From: Luteimonas sp. 8-5
GTDB lineage: Bacteria > Pseudomonadota > Gammaproteobacteria > Xanthomonadales > Xanthomonadaceae
Assembly: GCF_029763755.1 (NCBI RefSeq)
Contig: NZ_JARUVM010000047.1
Coordinates: forward strand, 1-38,515
Length of the DNA: 38,515 nt
Direction of reading: 5' to 3'
This document shows, piece after piece, positions 1-7,742 of the stretch. Both the position numbers and the translations under genes were made by a program. Below the pieces are notes generated by a model. The model was not told the origin of the DNA. It made no database searches and saw nothing but the letters and a program-made list of their open reading frames with translations. Each line of letters starts with the position of its first letter. The stretch's first letter is position 1.

Positions 1-14
1 GCCGCCGGGGCGGC
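1..14 (-). terminator. possible terminator stem downstream of icd
   Basis: A GC-only inverted repeat (GCCGCC/GGCGGC with a two-base centre) lies just past the stop codon of the minus-strand isocitrate dehydrogenase gene. Any U-tract would fall outside the window, so an intrinsic terminator can only be suspected. Confidence 0.25.
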
Positions 15-22
15 ACCGTCGG

Positions 23-1036
23 TCACGCGGCGGCGCGCGAAGCGATGGCGCGGGCGAACGACATGGTGTTGCCGTTGCCGCCGAGGTCGGGCGTGAGCGA
101 ATCCTTCGCCTCGAGCGTGGCCTCGATGGCGTCGCGCAGCCTGGTGGCCTTGTCGCCCATGCCCAGGTGGTCGAGCATCTGCGCCGCGCCCAGCAGCAGC
201 GCGCAGGGATTGGCCTTGCCCTGCCCTGCGATGTCCGGTGCGGAGCCGTGCACGGCTTCGAAGATCGCCGCGTCGGTACCGATGTTGGCGCCCGGCGCCA
301 GGCCGAGGCCGCCGACCAGGCCCGCGCACAGGTCGGAGATGATGTCGCCGAACAGGTTGGTGGTCACGATCACGTCGAACTGCTCGGGGCGCATCACCAG
401 CTGCATGCAGGTGTTGTCCACGATCATCTCGTTGGTCTCGATCTCCGGGTACTGCGCGGCGACTTCGCGGGCGACGTTGAGGAACAGGCCCGAGGTCGAC
501 TTCAGGATGTTGGCCTTGTGCACGATCGTCACCTTCCTGCGGCCGGTGCGGCGCGCCATGTCGTAGGCGTAGCGGACGATGCGCTCGGAACCGCGACGGG
601 TGGTCTTGGTGATCGACGTGGCGGTGTCGCCGTCGGCGGACAGTTCCTGGCCTTCGGCGCTGTAGGCGCCTTCGGTGTTCTCTCGCACGGTGATGAGGTC
701 GACGCCGGAGGCGTAGCGCGACTTCGTGTTCGGATGCGACCTGGCCGGACGCACGTTGGCGTACAGGTCGAAACGCTTGCGCAGTTCGACGTTGATCGAC
801 GAGAAGCCGCCGCCGACCGGCGTGGTGAGCGGGCTCTTCAGGGCGACGCGATTGCGGCGGATCGAATCCATGGTCGCCGCCGGCAGCAGTTCGCCGGTCT
901 TCTCCAGCGCCACCAGGCCGGCGTCGGCGAACTCGTAGGCCAGGCCGACGTCCATCGCGTCGAGCACGTGCAGGGCGGCTTCCATGATCTCCGGGCCGAT
1001 GCCATCGCCACGGATGACCGTGATTGTCTGGGTCAT
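23..1036 (-). CDS. icd: NAD-dependent isocitrate dehydrogenase
   Basis: This 337-residue protein of the isocitrate/isopropylmalate dehydrogenase family catalyses oxidative decarboxylation of isocitrate to 2-oxoglutarate in the cytosolic TCA cycle. It has the N-terminal GDGIGPEI nucleotide-fold signature, the isocitrate-type phosphorylation-loop motif S80-x-N82 with R86 and R96 behind it, RENTEGAY around 118-125, and a C-terminal HGSAPDIAGQGKANP block. The acidic residue after GSAP is the pattern of NAD-using members rather than the Lys/Tyr of NADP-dependent E. coli Icd. I chose the ATG at 1036 because GGAA lies about 7 nt upstream and the family begins at this point; an in-frame start further upstream would add about 22 basic residues of poor quality. 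Isopropylmalate dehydrogenase is less likely because of the S-x-N motif. The family is certain; cofactor preference is inferred. Confidence 0.9.
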   Translation of the reverse strand: MTQTITVIRGDGIGPEIMEAALHVLDAMDVGLAYEFADAGLVALEKTGELLPAATMDSIRRNRVALKSPLTTPVGGGFSSINVELRKRFDLYANVRPARSHPNTKSRYASGVDLITVRENTEGAYSAEGQELSADGDTATSITKTTRRGSERIVRYAYDMARRTGRRKVTIVHKANILKSTSGLFLNVAREVAAQYPEIETNEMIVDNTCMQLVMRPEQFDVIVTTNLFGDIISDLCAGLVGGLGLAPGANIGTDAAIFEAVHGSAPDIAGQGKANPCALLLGAAQMLDHLGMGDKATRLRDAIEATLEAKDSLTPDLGGNGNTMSFARAIASRAAA

Positions 1037-1101
1037 TTGCAGGTTCCGAACTGGTGCGCGACGCCGCAGGGGGCGCCGCGCGAGGGGGGAGTCAGCCGGC
1101 A

Positions 1102-1110
1102 ATTATGCCA
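1102..1110 (-). promoter_or_regulatory. extended -10 promoter candidate for icd
   Basis: On the minus strand this reads TGG-CATAAT, an extended -10 element. It would start transcription near 1095, giving a leader of about 60 nt before the icd ATG. No convincing -35 is visible, which suits an extended -10 promoter. Confidence 0.35.
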
Positions 1111-1130
1111 GACGCCCCGGTACGGAGCCT

Positions 1131-1544
1131 TCAGCCGTGGTCGTGCGCGCCCGGCCCTGCCGCCTCTCCCGCCTCGAGGCGATCGAGGAAGTCGACGGCC
1201 CGGCGCAGGTGCGGGATCACGATCGATCCGCCGACCACCAGCCCGACCGAAAACGCTTCGAACATTTCGTCGCGGTTCAGCCCCGCATCCTTGCACTGGG
1301 CCACGTGGTAGCTGATGCAGTCGTCGCAGCGCAGCACCAGGGAGGCGACCAGGCCGAGCAGTTCCTTGGTCTTCACGTCCAGCGCGCCAGCCTGGTAGGC
1401 CTGGGTGTCCAGGGCGAAGAACCGGCGCACGACCTGGTTGGGCTCGGCCAGGATGCGTTCGTTCATGCGCTGGCGGAAGGCGGTGAACTCCGCGACCCGG
1501 CTGTCGCCGGAACGCCCGTTGCCGGAACCCTCGCCGGCGCTCAC
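1131..1544 (-). CDS. AhpD-like carboxymuconolactone decarboxylase family protein
   Basis: This 137-residue protein belongs to the carboxymuconolactone decarboxylase/AhpD family. The AhpD redox signature E-x11-C-x2-C-x3-H is complete: E61, C73, C76 and H80. Members with this signature are small helical thiol peroxidase-type or redox-relay proteins, so a disulfide-reducing role is more likely than decarboxylation. The start is taken as the GTG at 1544, which overlaps the stop codon of the upstream glutaredoxin gene (GTGA), a translational-coupling arrangement; the first methionine codon, at residue 27, would remove a stretch that still looks coding. The C-terminus ends GAHDHG. Pairing with a glutaredoxin supports a shared thiol-redox job, possibly peroxide defence. 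The physiological substrate cannot be read from the sequence. Confidence 0.8.
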   Translation of the reverse strand: MSAGEGSGNGRSGDSRVAEFTAFRQRMNERILAEPNQVVRRFFALDTQAYQAGALDVKTKELLGLVASLVLRCDDCISYHVAQCKDAGLNRDEMFEAFSVGLVVGGSIVIPHLRRAVDFLDRLEAGEAAGPGAHDHG

Positions 1545-1831
1545 TGGCCCGCGTCCAGCAAGGCTTCCAGCTTCCCGGCGCGATGCAGGGCCATCAGGTC
1601 GTCGTAGCCGCCCACGTGGGCATCGCCGATGAAGATCTGCGGCACGGTGGTCCGCCTGGCGCGGGCGACCATCCGCTCGCGCTCGGCCGGATCCAGGTCG
1701 ATCCTGACCTCGTCCCAGGTCAATCCGCGGCTCTTGAGGAAGTTCTTCGCCGCCACGCAGTAGCCGCAGGTCGCCGAGGTGTAGAGGGTGATCGGCGGGA
1801 CGCCGGAAGGGGAAGAAGCGTGGGCAACCAT
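1541..1831 (-). CDS. grxC: glutaredoxin 3-type (GrxC)
   Basis: This 96-residue dithiol glutaredoxin has the active site C22-G-Y-C25, the cis-proline block TVPQIFIG and the glutathione-binding GGYDDL motif. It reduces protein disulfides and glutathione mixed disulfides in the cytosol at the expense of glutathione. The ATG at 1831 has AGGA about 9 nt upstream. The length is slightly above the usual 80-90 residues because of an N-terminal extension of about 12 residues rich in Ser and Pro. It heads a two-gene unit with the overlapping AhpD-like gene and diverges from the M48 protease gene across a gap of 103 bp. Confidence 0.93.
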   Translation of the reverse strand: MVAHASSPSGVPPITLYTSATCGYCVAAKNFLKSRGLTWDEVRIDLDPAERERMVARARRTTVPQIFIGDAHVGGYDDLMALHRAGKLEALLDAGQ

Positions 1832-1934
1832 GGCGGATGATCCTGAAACTCGGGCGGCTTTGGAATGTCCAATATGGGACCGGCCGCCGGGCTTTTCCAG
1901 CCCGCCCCATCACGATTCGCTATCCTCGGACCGC

Positions 1935-3518
1935 ATGCGCACAGCCACTTCCGTCTTCCTGCTCAGCCTTGCCCTGGGTGCCGTCGCCGCGACCGGCGGC
2001 GTGGCCGCGCAGGAAAGCCGGCTGCCCGACATCGGTTCCTCGGCCGGCAGCATCCTGTCGCCCGCGCAGCAGGCCGAGTACGGCGCGATGACCCTGAGCC
2101 AGCTGCGCAACTACGGCTACACCCTGGAAGATCCCCTGATGGGCGCCTGGCTGCAGTCGATGGGCCAGCGCCTGGGCGCGTCCAGCGACAAGCCGACCCA
2201 GTCGTTCACCTTCTTCATGATGGGCGACCGCCAGATCAACGCCTTCGCCACGCTGGGCGGCTACATCGGCGTCAACGCGGGCCTGGTGCTCGCCGCCGAC
2301 AGCGAGGACGAGGTGGCGGCGGTGGTCGCGCACGAAATCGCGCATGTCACCCAGGAGCACGTGCTGCGCGGGGTCGAGCAGGCCCAGCGCGACAGCGTGC
2401 CGATCCTGCTGGCGATGCTCGGCGCGATCGCCATCGCGCAGAGCGCCGGCGGCAGTTCCAGCGACGACGCGACCATGGCCGCGCTGATGTCGGCGCAGGG
2501 CCTGATGGCGCAACGCCAGATCGACTACACGCGCAGCAACGAAGCCGAAGCCGACCGCGTCGGCATCCGCACCCTGTCGCGCGGCGGCTACGACCCGGAG
2601 GCGATGGCCGGCTTCTTCGAGCAGTTGCAGTCGGTGGTGCGCACCAGCGACAGCCGCGAGAGCATGCCCGACTACCTGCGCACCCACCCGGTCACCACCA
2701 CCCGCATCAGCGAGGCCCGCGACCGTGCACGGCAGCTTGCCGAGGCGGCTCGTCCCTTCGTGCCGGCCAGCCGCGCCAGCGACAACCCGATGCTGCCGGC
2801 GTCGCTGCGCATCGCGACCACGACCAGCCATGGCCCGGGCGGCGATTTCCCGTGGGCGCGCGAGCGCCTGCGCGTGCTCAGCGCGAACTCGCCGGCGCAG
2901 GCGGTGCGCGAATACGAACAACTGTCCAGGCACAAGCCGCTGGACGATGCGCAGCGCTACGGCCTGGCGCTGGCGCACTACCAGGACGGCGATCCGCGGC
3001 GCGCCGCCCGCGAACTGGAGGCATTGCTCGGAGCGCATCCAGGCCAGTACTGGCTTGAACTGGCGCTCGCCCAGGCGGAAGCGCGCGCGGGCGACACCGA
3101 AGCCGCGGACGCCCGCTTCGAGGCGCTGGTGGCGCGCATGCCCAACAACCGGGCGGTGGCGCTGACCTATGCGGCAACGCTCAACGAGCGCAACACCCGG
3201 GCCGCCGGGCAGCGCGCGCAGGCACTGCTGCGGCCCCTGCTGGCCAGCGCCGGCGACGACCCGCTGTTCCAGCGCACCTTCGCCCGCACCAGCGAGATCG
3301 CCGGGGATCCGGTCAGGGCCGGCGAGGCCTACGCCGAAGCCGCGTTCCTCAACGGCCGTGCGGAGCAGGCCCTGGTCCAGCTCAACACGCTGAGGAAGCG
3401 CGACGACCTGGACTACTACGCCCGCGCCCGGATCGATGCGCGGATCGCGGCGATCACGCCGGTGGTGCTGGAACTGCGCCGCCAGGGCATCCGCGACCCC
3501 GACCTCGACCGCCGGTAG
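1935..3518 (+). CDS. bepA: periplasmic M48 metalloprotease with TPR domain (BepA-like)
   Basis: This 527-residue exported protein has a signal peptide (residues 1 to about 25, ending AAQ), an M48 zinc metalloprotease domain (about 45-310) and a C-terminal helical TPR-like region (about 340-527). The zinc motif H133-E-I-A-H137 and the third-ligand block NEAEADRVG (E203) are intact. E. coli BepA (487 residues) works in the periplasm on outer-membrane assembly, promoting LptD maturation and degrading stalled barrel proteins. The architecture here is the same, so a role in outer-membrane quality control is the best inference. The ATG at 1935 is chosen because the signal peptide starts there. It lacks a good Shine-Dalgarno sequence, but a TATCCT box ends 8 nt before it, compatible with a leaderless or very short leader transcript. 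Confidence 0.88.
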   Translation: MRTATSVFLLSLALGAVAATGGVAAQESRLPDIGSSAGSILSPAQQAEYGAMTLSQLRNYGYTLEDPLMGAWLQSMGQRLGASSDKPTQSFTFFMMGDRQINAFATLGGYIGVNAGLVLAADSEDEVAAVVAHEIAHVTQEHVLRGVEQAQRDSVPILLAMLGAIAIAQSAGGSSSDDATMAALMSAQGLMAQRQIDYTRSNEAEADRVGIRTLSRGGYDPEAMAGFFEQLQSVVRTSDSRESMPDYLRTHPVTTTRISEARDRARQLAEAARPFVPASRASDNPMLPASLRIATTTSHGPGGDFPWARERLRVLSANSPAQAVREYEQLSRHKPLDDAQRYGLALAHYQDGDPRRAARELEALLGAHPGQYWLELALAQAEARAGDTEAADARFEALVARMPNNRAVALTYAATLNERNTRAAGQRAQALLRPLLASAGDDPLFQRTFARTSEIAGDPVRAGEAYAEAAFLNGRAEQALVQLNTLRKRDDLDYYARARIDARIAAITPVVLELRRQGIRDPDLDRR

Positions 3519-3546
3519 GCAAACGCCTCGCGCACGAAGGTCTCTC

Positions 3547-3610
3547 GCGCGCTTACGCTGGAAAGGCGGTCCGCTTGGGCAAGGCCATTCCACGGCGCCC
3601 CGCACGTGAG
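3547..3610 (+). repeat. short copy of an interspersed intergenic repeat
   Basis: These 64 bp match two separated blocks of the repeat-rich gap at 11897-12179. Bases 3547-3576 are identical to 11897-11926 (30/30), and 3573-3610 match 12142-12179 at 37 of 38 positions. The two blocks join here at a shared GCTT, as if a 215-bp internal segment of the longer copy were missing. The repeat occupies the gap between bepA and the phoB promoter. Confidence 0.8.
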
Positions 3611-3643
3611 CGGGCGGTTCTGTTGCTGCTGCCGCTACGCGGA

Positions 3644-3677
3644 GTGTCACCCGGGTGTCACAAATCTGTCGTCTAAT
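3644..3677 (+). promoter_or_regulatory. Pho-box-like tandem repeats and -10 element of phoB
   Basis: Three direct repeats TGTCA, TGTCA and TGTCG begin at 3645, 3656 and 3667, exactly 11 bp apart, which is the half-site spacing of the PhoB box. The second pair with flanks matches the E. coli Pho-box consensus at about 15 of 18 positions. If the first pair (3644-3661) is the working box, a 10-bp gap leads to the -10 hexamer TCTAAT (3672-3677), the normal PhoB-promoter layout. Transcription would then begin at or next to the phoB ATG at 3685. This predicts positive autoregulation. Confidence 0.6.
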
Positions 3678-3684
3678 GGCGTGC

Positions 3685-4389
3685 ATGCAGAAGCGCATCC
3701 TTATCGTGGACGATGAACCGGCGATCCGCGACATGGTCGCGTTCGCATTGCGCAAGGGCGATTTCGAGCCGGTGCATGCCGGCGACGCCCGGGAAGCGCA
3801 GGCCGCGATCGCCGACCGGGTGCCGGACCTGATCCTGCTGGACTGGATGCTGCCGGGCACCAGCGGCCTGGAACTGGCCAGGCGCTGGCGCAGGGATGCG
3901 CTGACCCGCGAGGTGCCGATCATCATGCTGACCGCGCGCGGCGAGGAGAACGATCGCGTCGGCGGTTTCGAGGCCGGCGTCGACGACTACGTGGTCAAGC
4001 CGTTCTCCGCGCGCGAACTGCTCGCGCGCATCCGTGCGGTGATGCGGCGGGCAAGCGAGGACGACGAGGACGGCAGCATCGGCGCCGGCGACCTGCGCAT
4101 CGACGGCGCTGCGCACCGCGTGTTCGCCCGCGGCCCCGACGGCATCGAAGTCCCCGTCGCCGTCGGCCCCACCGAGTACCGGCTGCTGCATTTCTTCATG
4201 ACCCACCCCGACCGCGTCTACAGTCGCGCGCAGTTGCTCGACCACGTCTGGGGCGGCAGCGTCTATGTCGAGGAACGTACCGTCGACGTGCACATCCGGC
4301 GATTGCGCAAGACGTTGGAACCGACCGGACTGGACACCATGGTCCAGACCGTACGCGGCGCGGGCTACCGCTTTTCCGCCGCACGATGA
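3685..4389 (+). CDS. phoB: phosphate regulon response regulator PhoB
   Basis: This 234-residue OmpR/PhoB-family response regulator has a receiver domain (about 3-118) with acidic pocket D9/D10, phospho-acceptor D53, T83 and K105. The C-terminal winged helix (about 133-232) contains the PhoB-like blocks [10 protein letters not shown] and [17 protein letters not shown]. Phosphorylated by PhoR under phosphate limitation, it binds Pho boxes and activates phosphate-scavenging genes. The ATG at 3685 aligns with the family start at [10 protein letters not shown]; an alternative in-frame start 30 nt upstream would fall inside the repeated operator. There is no Shine-Dalgarno sequence, and a -10-like TCTAAT ends 7 nt before the ATG. 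It is the first gene of phoB-phoR-ppk-ppx. Confidence 0.95.
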   Translation: MQKRILIVDDEPAIRDMVAFALRKGDFEPVHAGDAREAQAAIADRVPDLILLDWMLPGTSGLELARRWRRDALTREVPIIMLTARGEENDRVGGFEAGVDDYVVKPFSARELLARIRAVMRRASEDDEDGSIGAGDLRIDGAAHRVFARGPDGIEVPVAVGPTEYRLLHFFMTHPDRVYSRAQLLDHVWGGSVYVEERTVDVHIRRLRKTLEPTGLDTMVQTVRGAGYRFSAAR

Positions 4390-4404
4390 TGCGACAATCG
4401 GGCG

Positions 4405-5652
4405 ATGCCGACGGAATCCCGCCCCGCCTGGTCCAGGACGTACGCACCCACCGCGTTGCCGCTGGCCGCGGCGCTGGTCGTGGGTATGCTCGTCGGGTAC
4501 CCGTGGCAGGCATTGGCGCTGGCCTCGCTGGCCGCCGTCGCATGGCTGGCCCGACAACGCCAGCACCTGCTGGCCGAGCGTGAGCGCGAACGGCGCGAGT
4601 CGCGCGCGCGCAAGCGCCGGCTGGTCACCATGCTGCGCGCGTACCGCGCCCTCGCCGATGCCTTGCCAGACGCAGTGATCGTCGCCGAGCGCGACAGCCA
4701 GCGCATCGCCTGGTTCAATCCCGCGGCGCGCAGGCTGCTGGGCCTGCACTACCCGGCCGACCTCGACGCCCCCCTGGGCGAGCGCCTGCAGCCGTTGCCG
4801 ATCGCGAGCTGGCTGGCGGCAGGACGCATGGCCGAACCCCTGGCCGACATCGCCTCGCCGGTGGATCCGGCGGTGCGCCTGAGCCTGCGCCTGGTGCCCT
4901 ACTCCGAGGACCTGTGGCTGCTGATCGTGCGCGACGTCACCCGCCTGAGCCGGCTGGAGAAGGTGCGCCGCGATTTCGTCGCCAACGTGTCGCACGAACT
5001 GCGCACCCCGCTCACGGTGGTCCATGGCTACCTCGAGATGCTGGATCCGGCCGACCAACCCGAATGGGCGCCGATGCTTGCCGAGATGCAGCGCCAGTCC
5101 GGGCGCATGACCCAGCTGGTCGAGGACCTGCTGACGCTGTCGCGGCTGGAATCACGCGAGGCCCTGGACGAGGAACAGGTGCCGATGGCGTCCATGCTGT
5201 CGACCCTGCGGCGCGAAGCCGAGGCGCTCAGCCAAGGCCGGCATCCGGTCGCCGTGGTCGACGATTCCGGCGTGGACCTCTGGGGCTCCACCCGCGAACT
5301 GCACAGCGCGTTCTCCAACCTGGTCAGCAACGCGGTGCGCTACACGCCCGCGGGCGGCAACATCGAACTGCGCCTGGCGCGCAGCGAAGACGGTGGCGCG
5401 GTGCTCTCGGTGCGCGACACCGGTTACGGCATTCCCCCGACGCACCTGCCCCGCCTGACCGAGCGCTTCTACCGCGTTTCCGCCAGCCGCTCGCGCGAGA
5501 GCGGCGGCACCGGCCTGGGCCTGGCCATCGTCAAGCACGTGCTGGGCCTGCACCAGGCGCACCTGCGGATCGACAGCGAGGTCGGCCAGGGCAGCGTGTT
5601 CTCCTGCGTGTTCGGGCCCGAACGCGTGCGCAGCCGCGAAGGACAGCCATGA
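4405..5652 (+). CDS. phoR: phosphate regulon sensor histidine kinase PhoR
   Basis: This 415-residue membrane kinase has two N-terminal hydrophobic segments (about 17-31 and 34-49), a basic coiled stretch (50-75), a PAS-like sensor (about 80-178), a dimerisation domain with phospho-acceptor H197 in VSHELRTP, and an ATPase domain with NLVSNAVRY, DTGYGIP and GTGLGLAIVKH. It phosphorylates PhoB when phosphate is scarce, normally under control of the Pst transporter and PhoU, which are not in this window. It begins 15 nt after phoB and its TGA overlaps the ppk ATG (ATGA at 5649). Before its ATG there is no Shine-Dalgarno sequence, but GACAAT ends 6 nt upstream, so a second short-leader promoter is possible. 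The absence of a large periplasmic loop is typical of PhoR. Confidence 0.95.
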   Translation: MPTESRPAWSRTYAPTALPLAAALVVGMLVGYPWQALALASLAAVAWLARQRQHLLAERERERRESRARKRRLVTMLRAYRALADALPDAVIVAERDSQRIAWFNPAARRLLGLHYPADLDAPLGERLQPLPIASWLAAGRMAEPLADIASPVDPAVRLSLRLVPYSEDLWLLIVRDVTRLSRLEKVRRDFVANVSHELRTPLTVVHGYLEMLDPADQPEWAPMLAEMQRQSGRMTQLVEDLLTLSRLESREALDEEQVPMASMLSTLRREAEALSQGRHPVAVVDDSGVDLWGSTRELHSAFSNLVSNAVRYTPAGGNIELRLARSEDGGAVLSVRDTGYGIPPTHLPRLTERFYRVSASRSRESGGTGLGLAIVKHVLGLHQAHLRIDSEVGQGSVFSCVFGPERVRSREGQP

Positions 5653-7742
5653 ACATGCGTACCCGCCAGCGCGCCCCGGTGCACGATCCGCTGCTCGACC
5701 CGGCGCTGTACGCCAACCGCGAACTGTCGCAACTGGACTTCAACTTCCGGGTGCTGGCGCAGGCGCAGGATCCGTCGGTGCCGCTGCTCGAGCGCCTGCG
5801 CTTCCTGTGCATCTCCTGCACCAACCTGGACGAGTTCTTCGAGATCCGCGCGGCCACCGTGCGCCATGCGCTGGATTTCGACCTGCCGCTGGCACCCGAT
5901 GCGCTGCCGCCGCAGGTGGTGCTGAAGCGCATCCACGAACGCGCGGCGGAACTGGTCGAAGGCCAGTACGCGTGCTGGAACGATGTGCTGCGGCCGGCTT
6001 TGGCGGAAGCGGGCGTGCGGGTGCTGGCGCGCGACCACTGGAACGCGCGCCAGGCGCGCTGGCTGCGCAAGTATTTCCGCGAGGAAATCCTGCCGGTGCT
6101 GTCGCCGCTGGGGCTGGACCCGGCGCACCCGTTCCCCAAGATCCTCAACAAGTCGCTCAACATCGTGGTCGTGCTCAAGGGCAAGGATGCCTTCGGCCGC
6201 GCGGGCAACCTGGCGATCGTGCGCGCTCCGCGCTCGCTGCCGCGCATCATCCAGTTGCCACCCTCGATCTCGGGCGGCGACAACGACTTCGTGTTCCTGT
6301 CGGCGATGCTTTCGGCCTTCGTCGACGAGCTGTTCCCGGGCATGGAGGTCAAGGGTGCCTACCAGTTCCGCGTGACCCGCAACTCCGAGCTGATCGTCGA
6401 CGAGGAAGAGGTCGAGAACCTCGCCCTGGCATTGCGCGACGAACTGGTCGGCCGCGGCTACCTGCGCGCCATGCGCCTGGAGATCGCGCGCAACTGCCCG
6501 AAGCCGATCGTGCGCACGTTGCTGGAGAATTTCGACCTGGCCGAGGAAGCCGTGTACCGCATCGACGGGCCGGTCAACCTCAACCGGGTGATCCAGGTCT
6601 ACGACATGGTCCAGCGCCCGGAGCTGAAGTACCCGCCGTTCCAGCCGCGCAAGCTGGCCGGCAGCGACGCGATCTTCGAACGCGTACGCGAGGGCGACGT
6701 GCTCCTGCACCACCCCTACGACGCGTTCACCCCGGTGCTGGAACTGGTCAAGCAGGCCGCCGATGACCCCAACGTCCTGGCGATCAAGCAAACCCTCTAT
6801 CGCACCGGCAAGGACTCGGCGATAGTCGAAGCGCTGGTCCAGGCCGCGCGCAACGGCAAGGACGTGACCGCGGTGATCGAACTGCGCGCGCGCTTCGACG
6901 AGGAAGCCAACCTCGGCTTCGCCGACCGCTTGCAGGAAGCCGGCGTGCAGGTGGTGTACGGCGTGGTCGGGTTCAAGACCCACGCCAAGATGCTGCTGGT
7001 GGTGCGCCGCGAAGGGCGCAAGCTGCGCCGCTACGTGCACCTGGGCACGGGCAATTACCATGCCGGCACCGCGCGCGCCTACACCGACCTGGGCCTGATC
7101 ACCTGCAACGAGGAGATCGGCAGCGACGTCCACCAGGTCTTCCAGCAACTGTCGGGCATGGCGCCGGCCACGAAGCTCAAGCGCCTGCTGCAGTCTCCCT
7201 TCACCCTGCACGCGGGCGTGCTCAAGCGGATCGAGCGCGAGTCCGCGCATGCACGCGCCGGGCGCCCGGCGCGGATCATCGCGCGCATGAACGCCCTGAA
7301 CGAGCCGCGCGTCGTGCGCGCGCTCTATGCCGCATCGCAGGCCGGCGTCTCCATCGACCTGGTGGTGCGCGGCGCCTGCGCCCTGCGCCCCGGCGTCCCG
7401 GGCGTTTCCGACAACATCCGGGTGCGTTCCATCGTGGGCCGCTTCCTGGAACACAGCCGCGCCTACTGGTTCGGCAACGACGGCAAGCCCGAACTGTTCT
7501 GTTCCAGCGCCGACTGGCTGGAACGCAACCTGCTGCGACGGGTCGAAGCCTGCTTCCCGATCCTGGATCCGGAGCTGGCCGCGCGGGTCAAGGACGAAGC
7601 GCTGGACAACTACCTGGCCGACAACCTCAACGCCTGGGTGCTGCAACCCGACGGCAGCTACGTGAAGCTGCAGCCGGATGCCGACGCCCTCCCGCACTCG
7701 GCGCAGGCCGCGCTGCTGGCAAGGATCTGCGGACGCCCATGA
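5649..7742 (+). CDS. ppk: polyphosphate kinase 1
   Basis: This 697-residue PPK1 reversibly polymerises the gamma-phosphate of ATP into inorganic polyphosphate. The N-terminal block NRELSQLDFNFRVL, a middle head domain, and two phospholipase-D-like catalytic domains are present. The phosphohistidine motif is H445-A-K447 in FKTHAKMLLV, followed by HLGTGNYHxGTARAYTD. The length is usual for the family (about 690). The ATG at 5649 overlaps the phoR stop, and its own TGA overlaps the ppx ATG at 7739, so all four genes are probably one transcript. Placement behind phoBR says polyphosphate synthesis is induced by phosphate limitation, as in relatives with the same gene order. Confidence 0.96.
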   Translation: MNMRTRQRAPVHDPLLDPALYANRELSQLDFNFRVLAQAQDPSVPLLERLRFLCISCTNLDEFFEIRAATVRHALDFDLPLAPDALPPQVVLKRIHERAAELVEGQYACWNDVLRPALAEAGVRVLARDHWNARQARWLRKYFREEILPVLSPLGLDPAHPFPKILNKSLNIVVVLKGKDAFGRAGNLAIVRAPRSLPRIIQLPPSISGGDNDFVFLSAMLSAFVDELFPGMEVKGAYQFRVTRNSELIVDEEEVENLALALRDELVGRGYLRAMRLEIARNCPKPIVRTLLENFDLAEEAVYRIDGPVNLNRVIQVYDMVQRPELKYPPFQPRKLAGSDAIFERVREGDVLLHHPYDAFTPVLELVKQAADDPNVLAIKQTLYRTGKDSAIVEALVQAARNGKDVTAVIELRARFDEEANLGFADRLQEAGVQVVYGVVGFKTHAKMLLVVRREGRKLRRYVHLGTGNYHAGTARAYTDLGLITCNEEIGSDVHQVFQQLSGMAPATKLKRLLQSPFTLHAGVLKRIERESAHARAGRPARIIARMNALNEPRVVRALYAASQAGVSIDLVVRGACALRPGVPGVSDNIRVRSIVGRFLEHSRAYWFGNDGKPELFCSSADWLERNLLRRVEACFPILDPELAARVKDEALDNYLADNLNAWVLQPDGSYVKLQPDADALPHSAQAALLARICGRP

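Noticed and set aside
1920-3926. A minus-strand open frame of about 668 codons over bepA, the repeat and the start of phoB
   Set aside because: It crosses a repeat and a promoter, and overlaps two real genes on the other strand; its protein has no recognisable domain.
5469-7697. A minus-strand open frame of about 742 codons opposite ppk
   Set aside because: It is a shadow of ppk, which has full-length family similarity and couplings at both ends.
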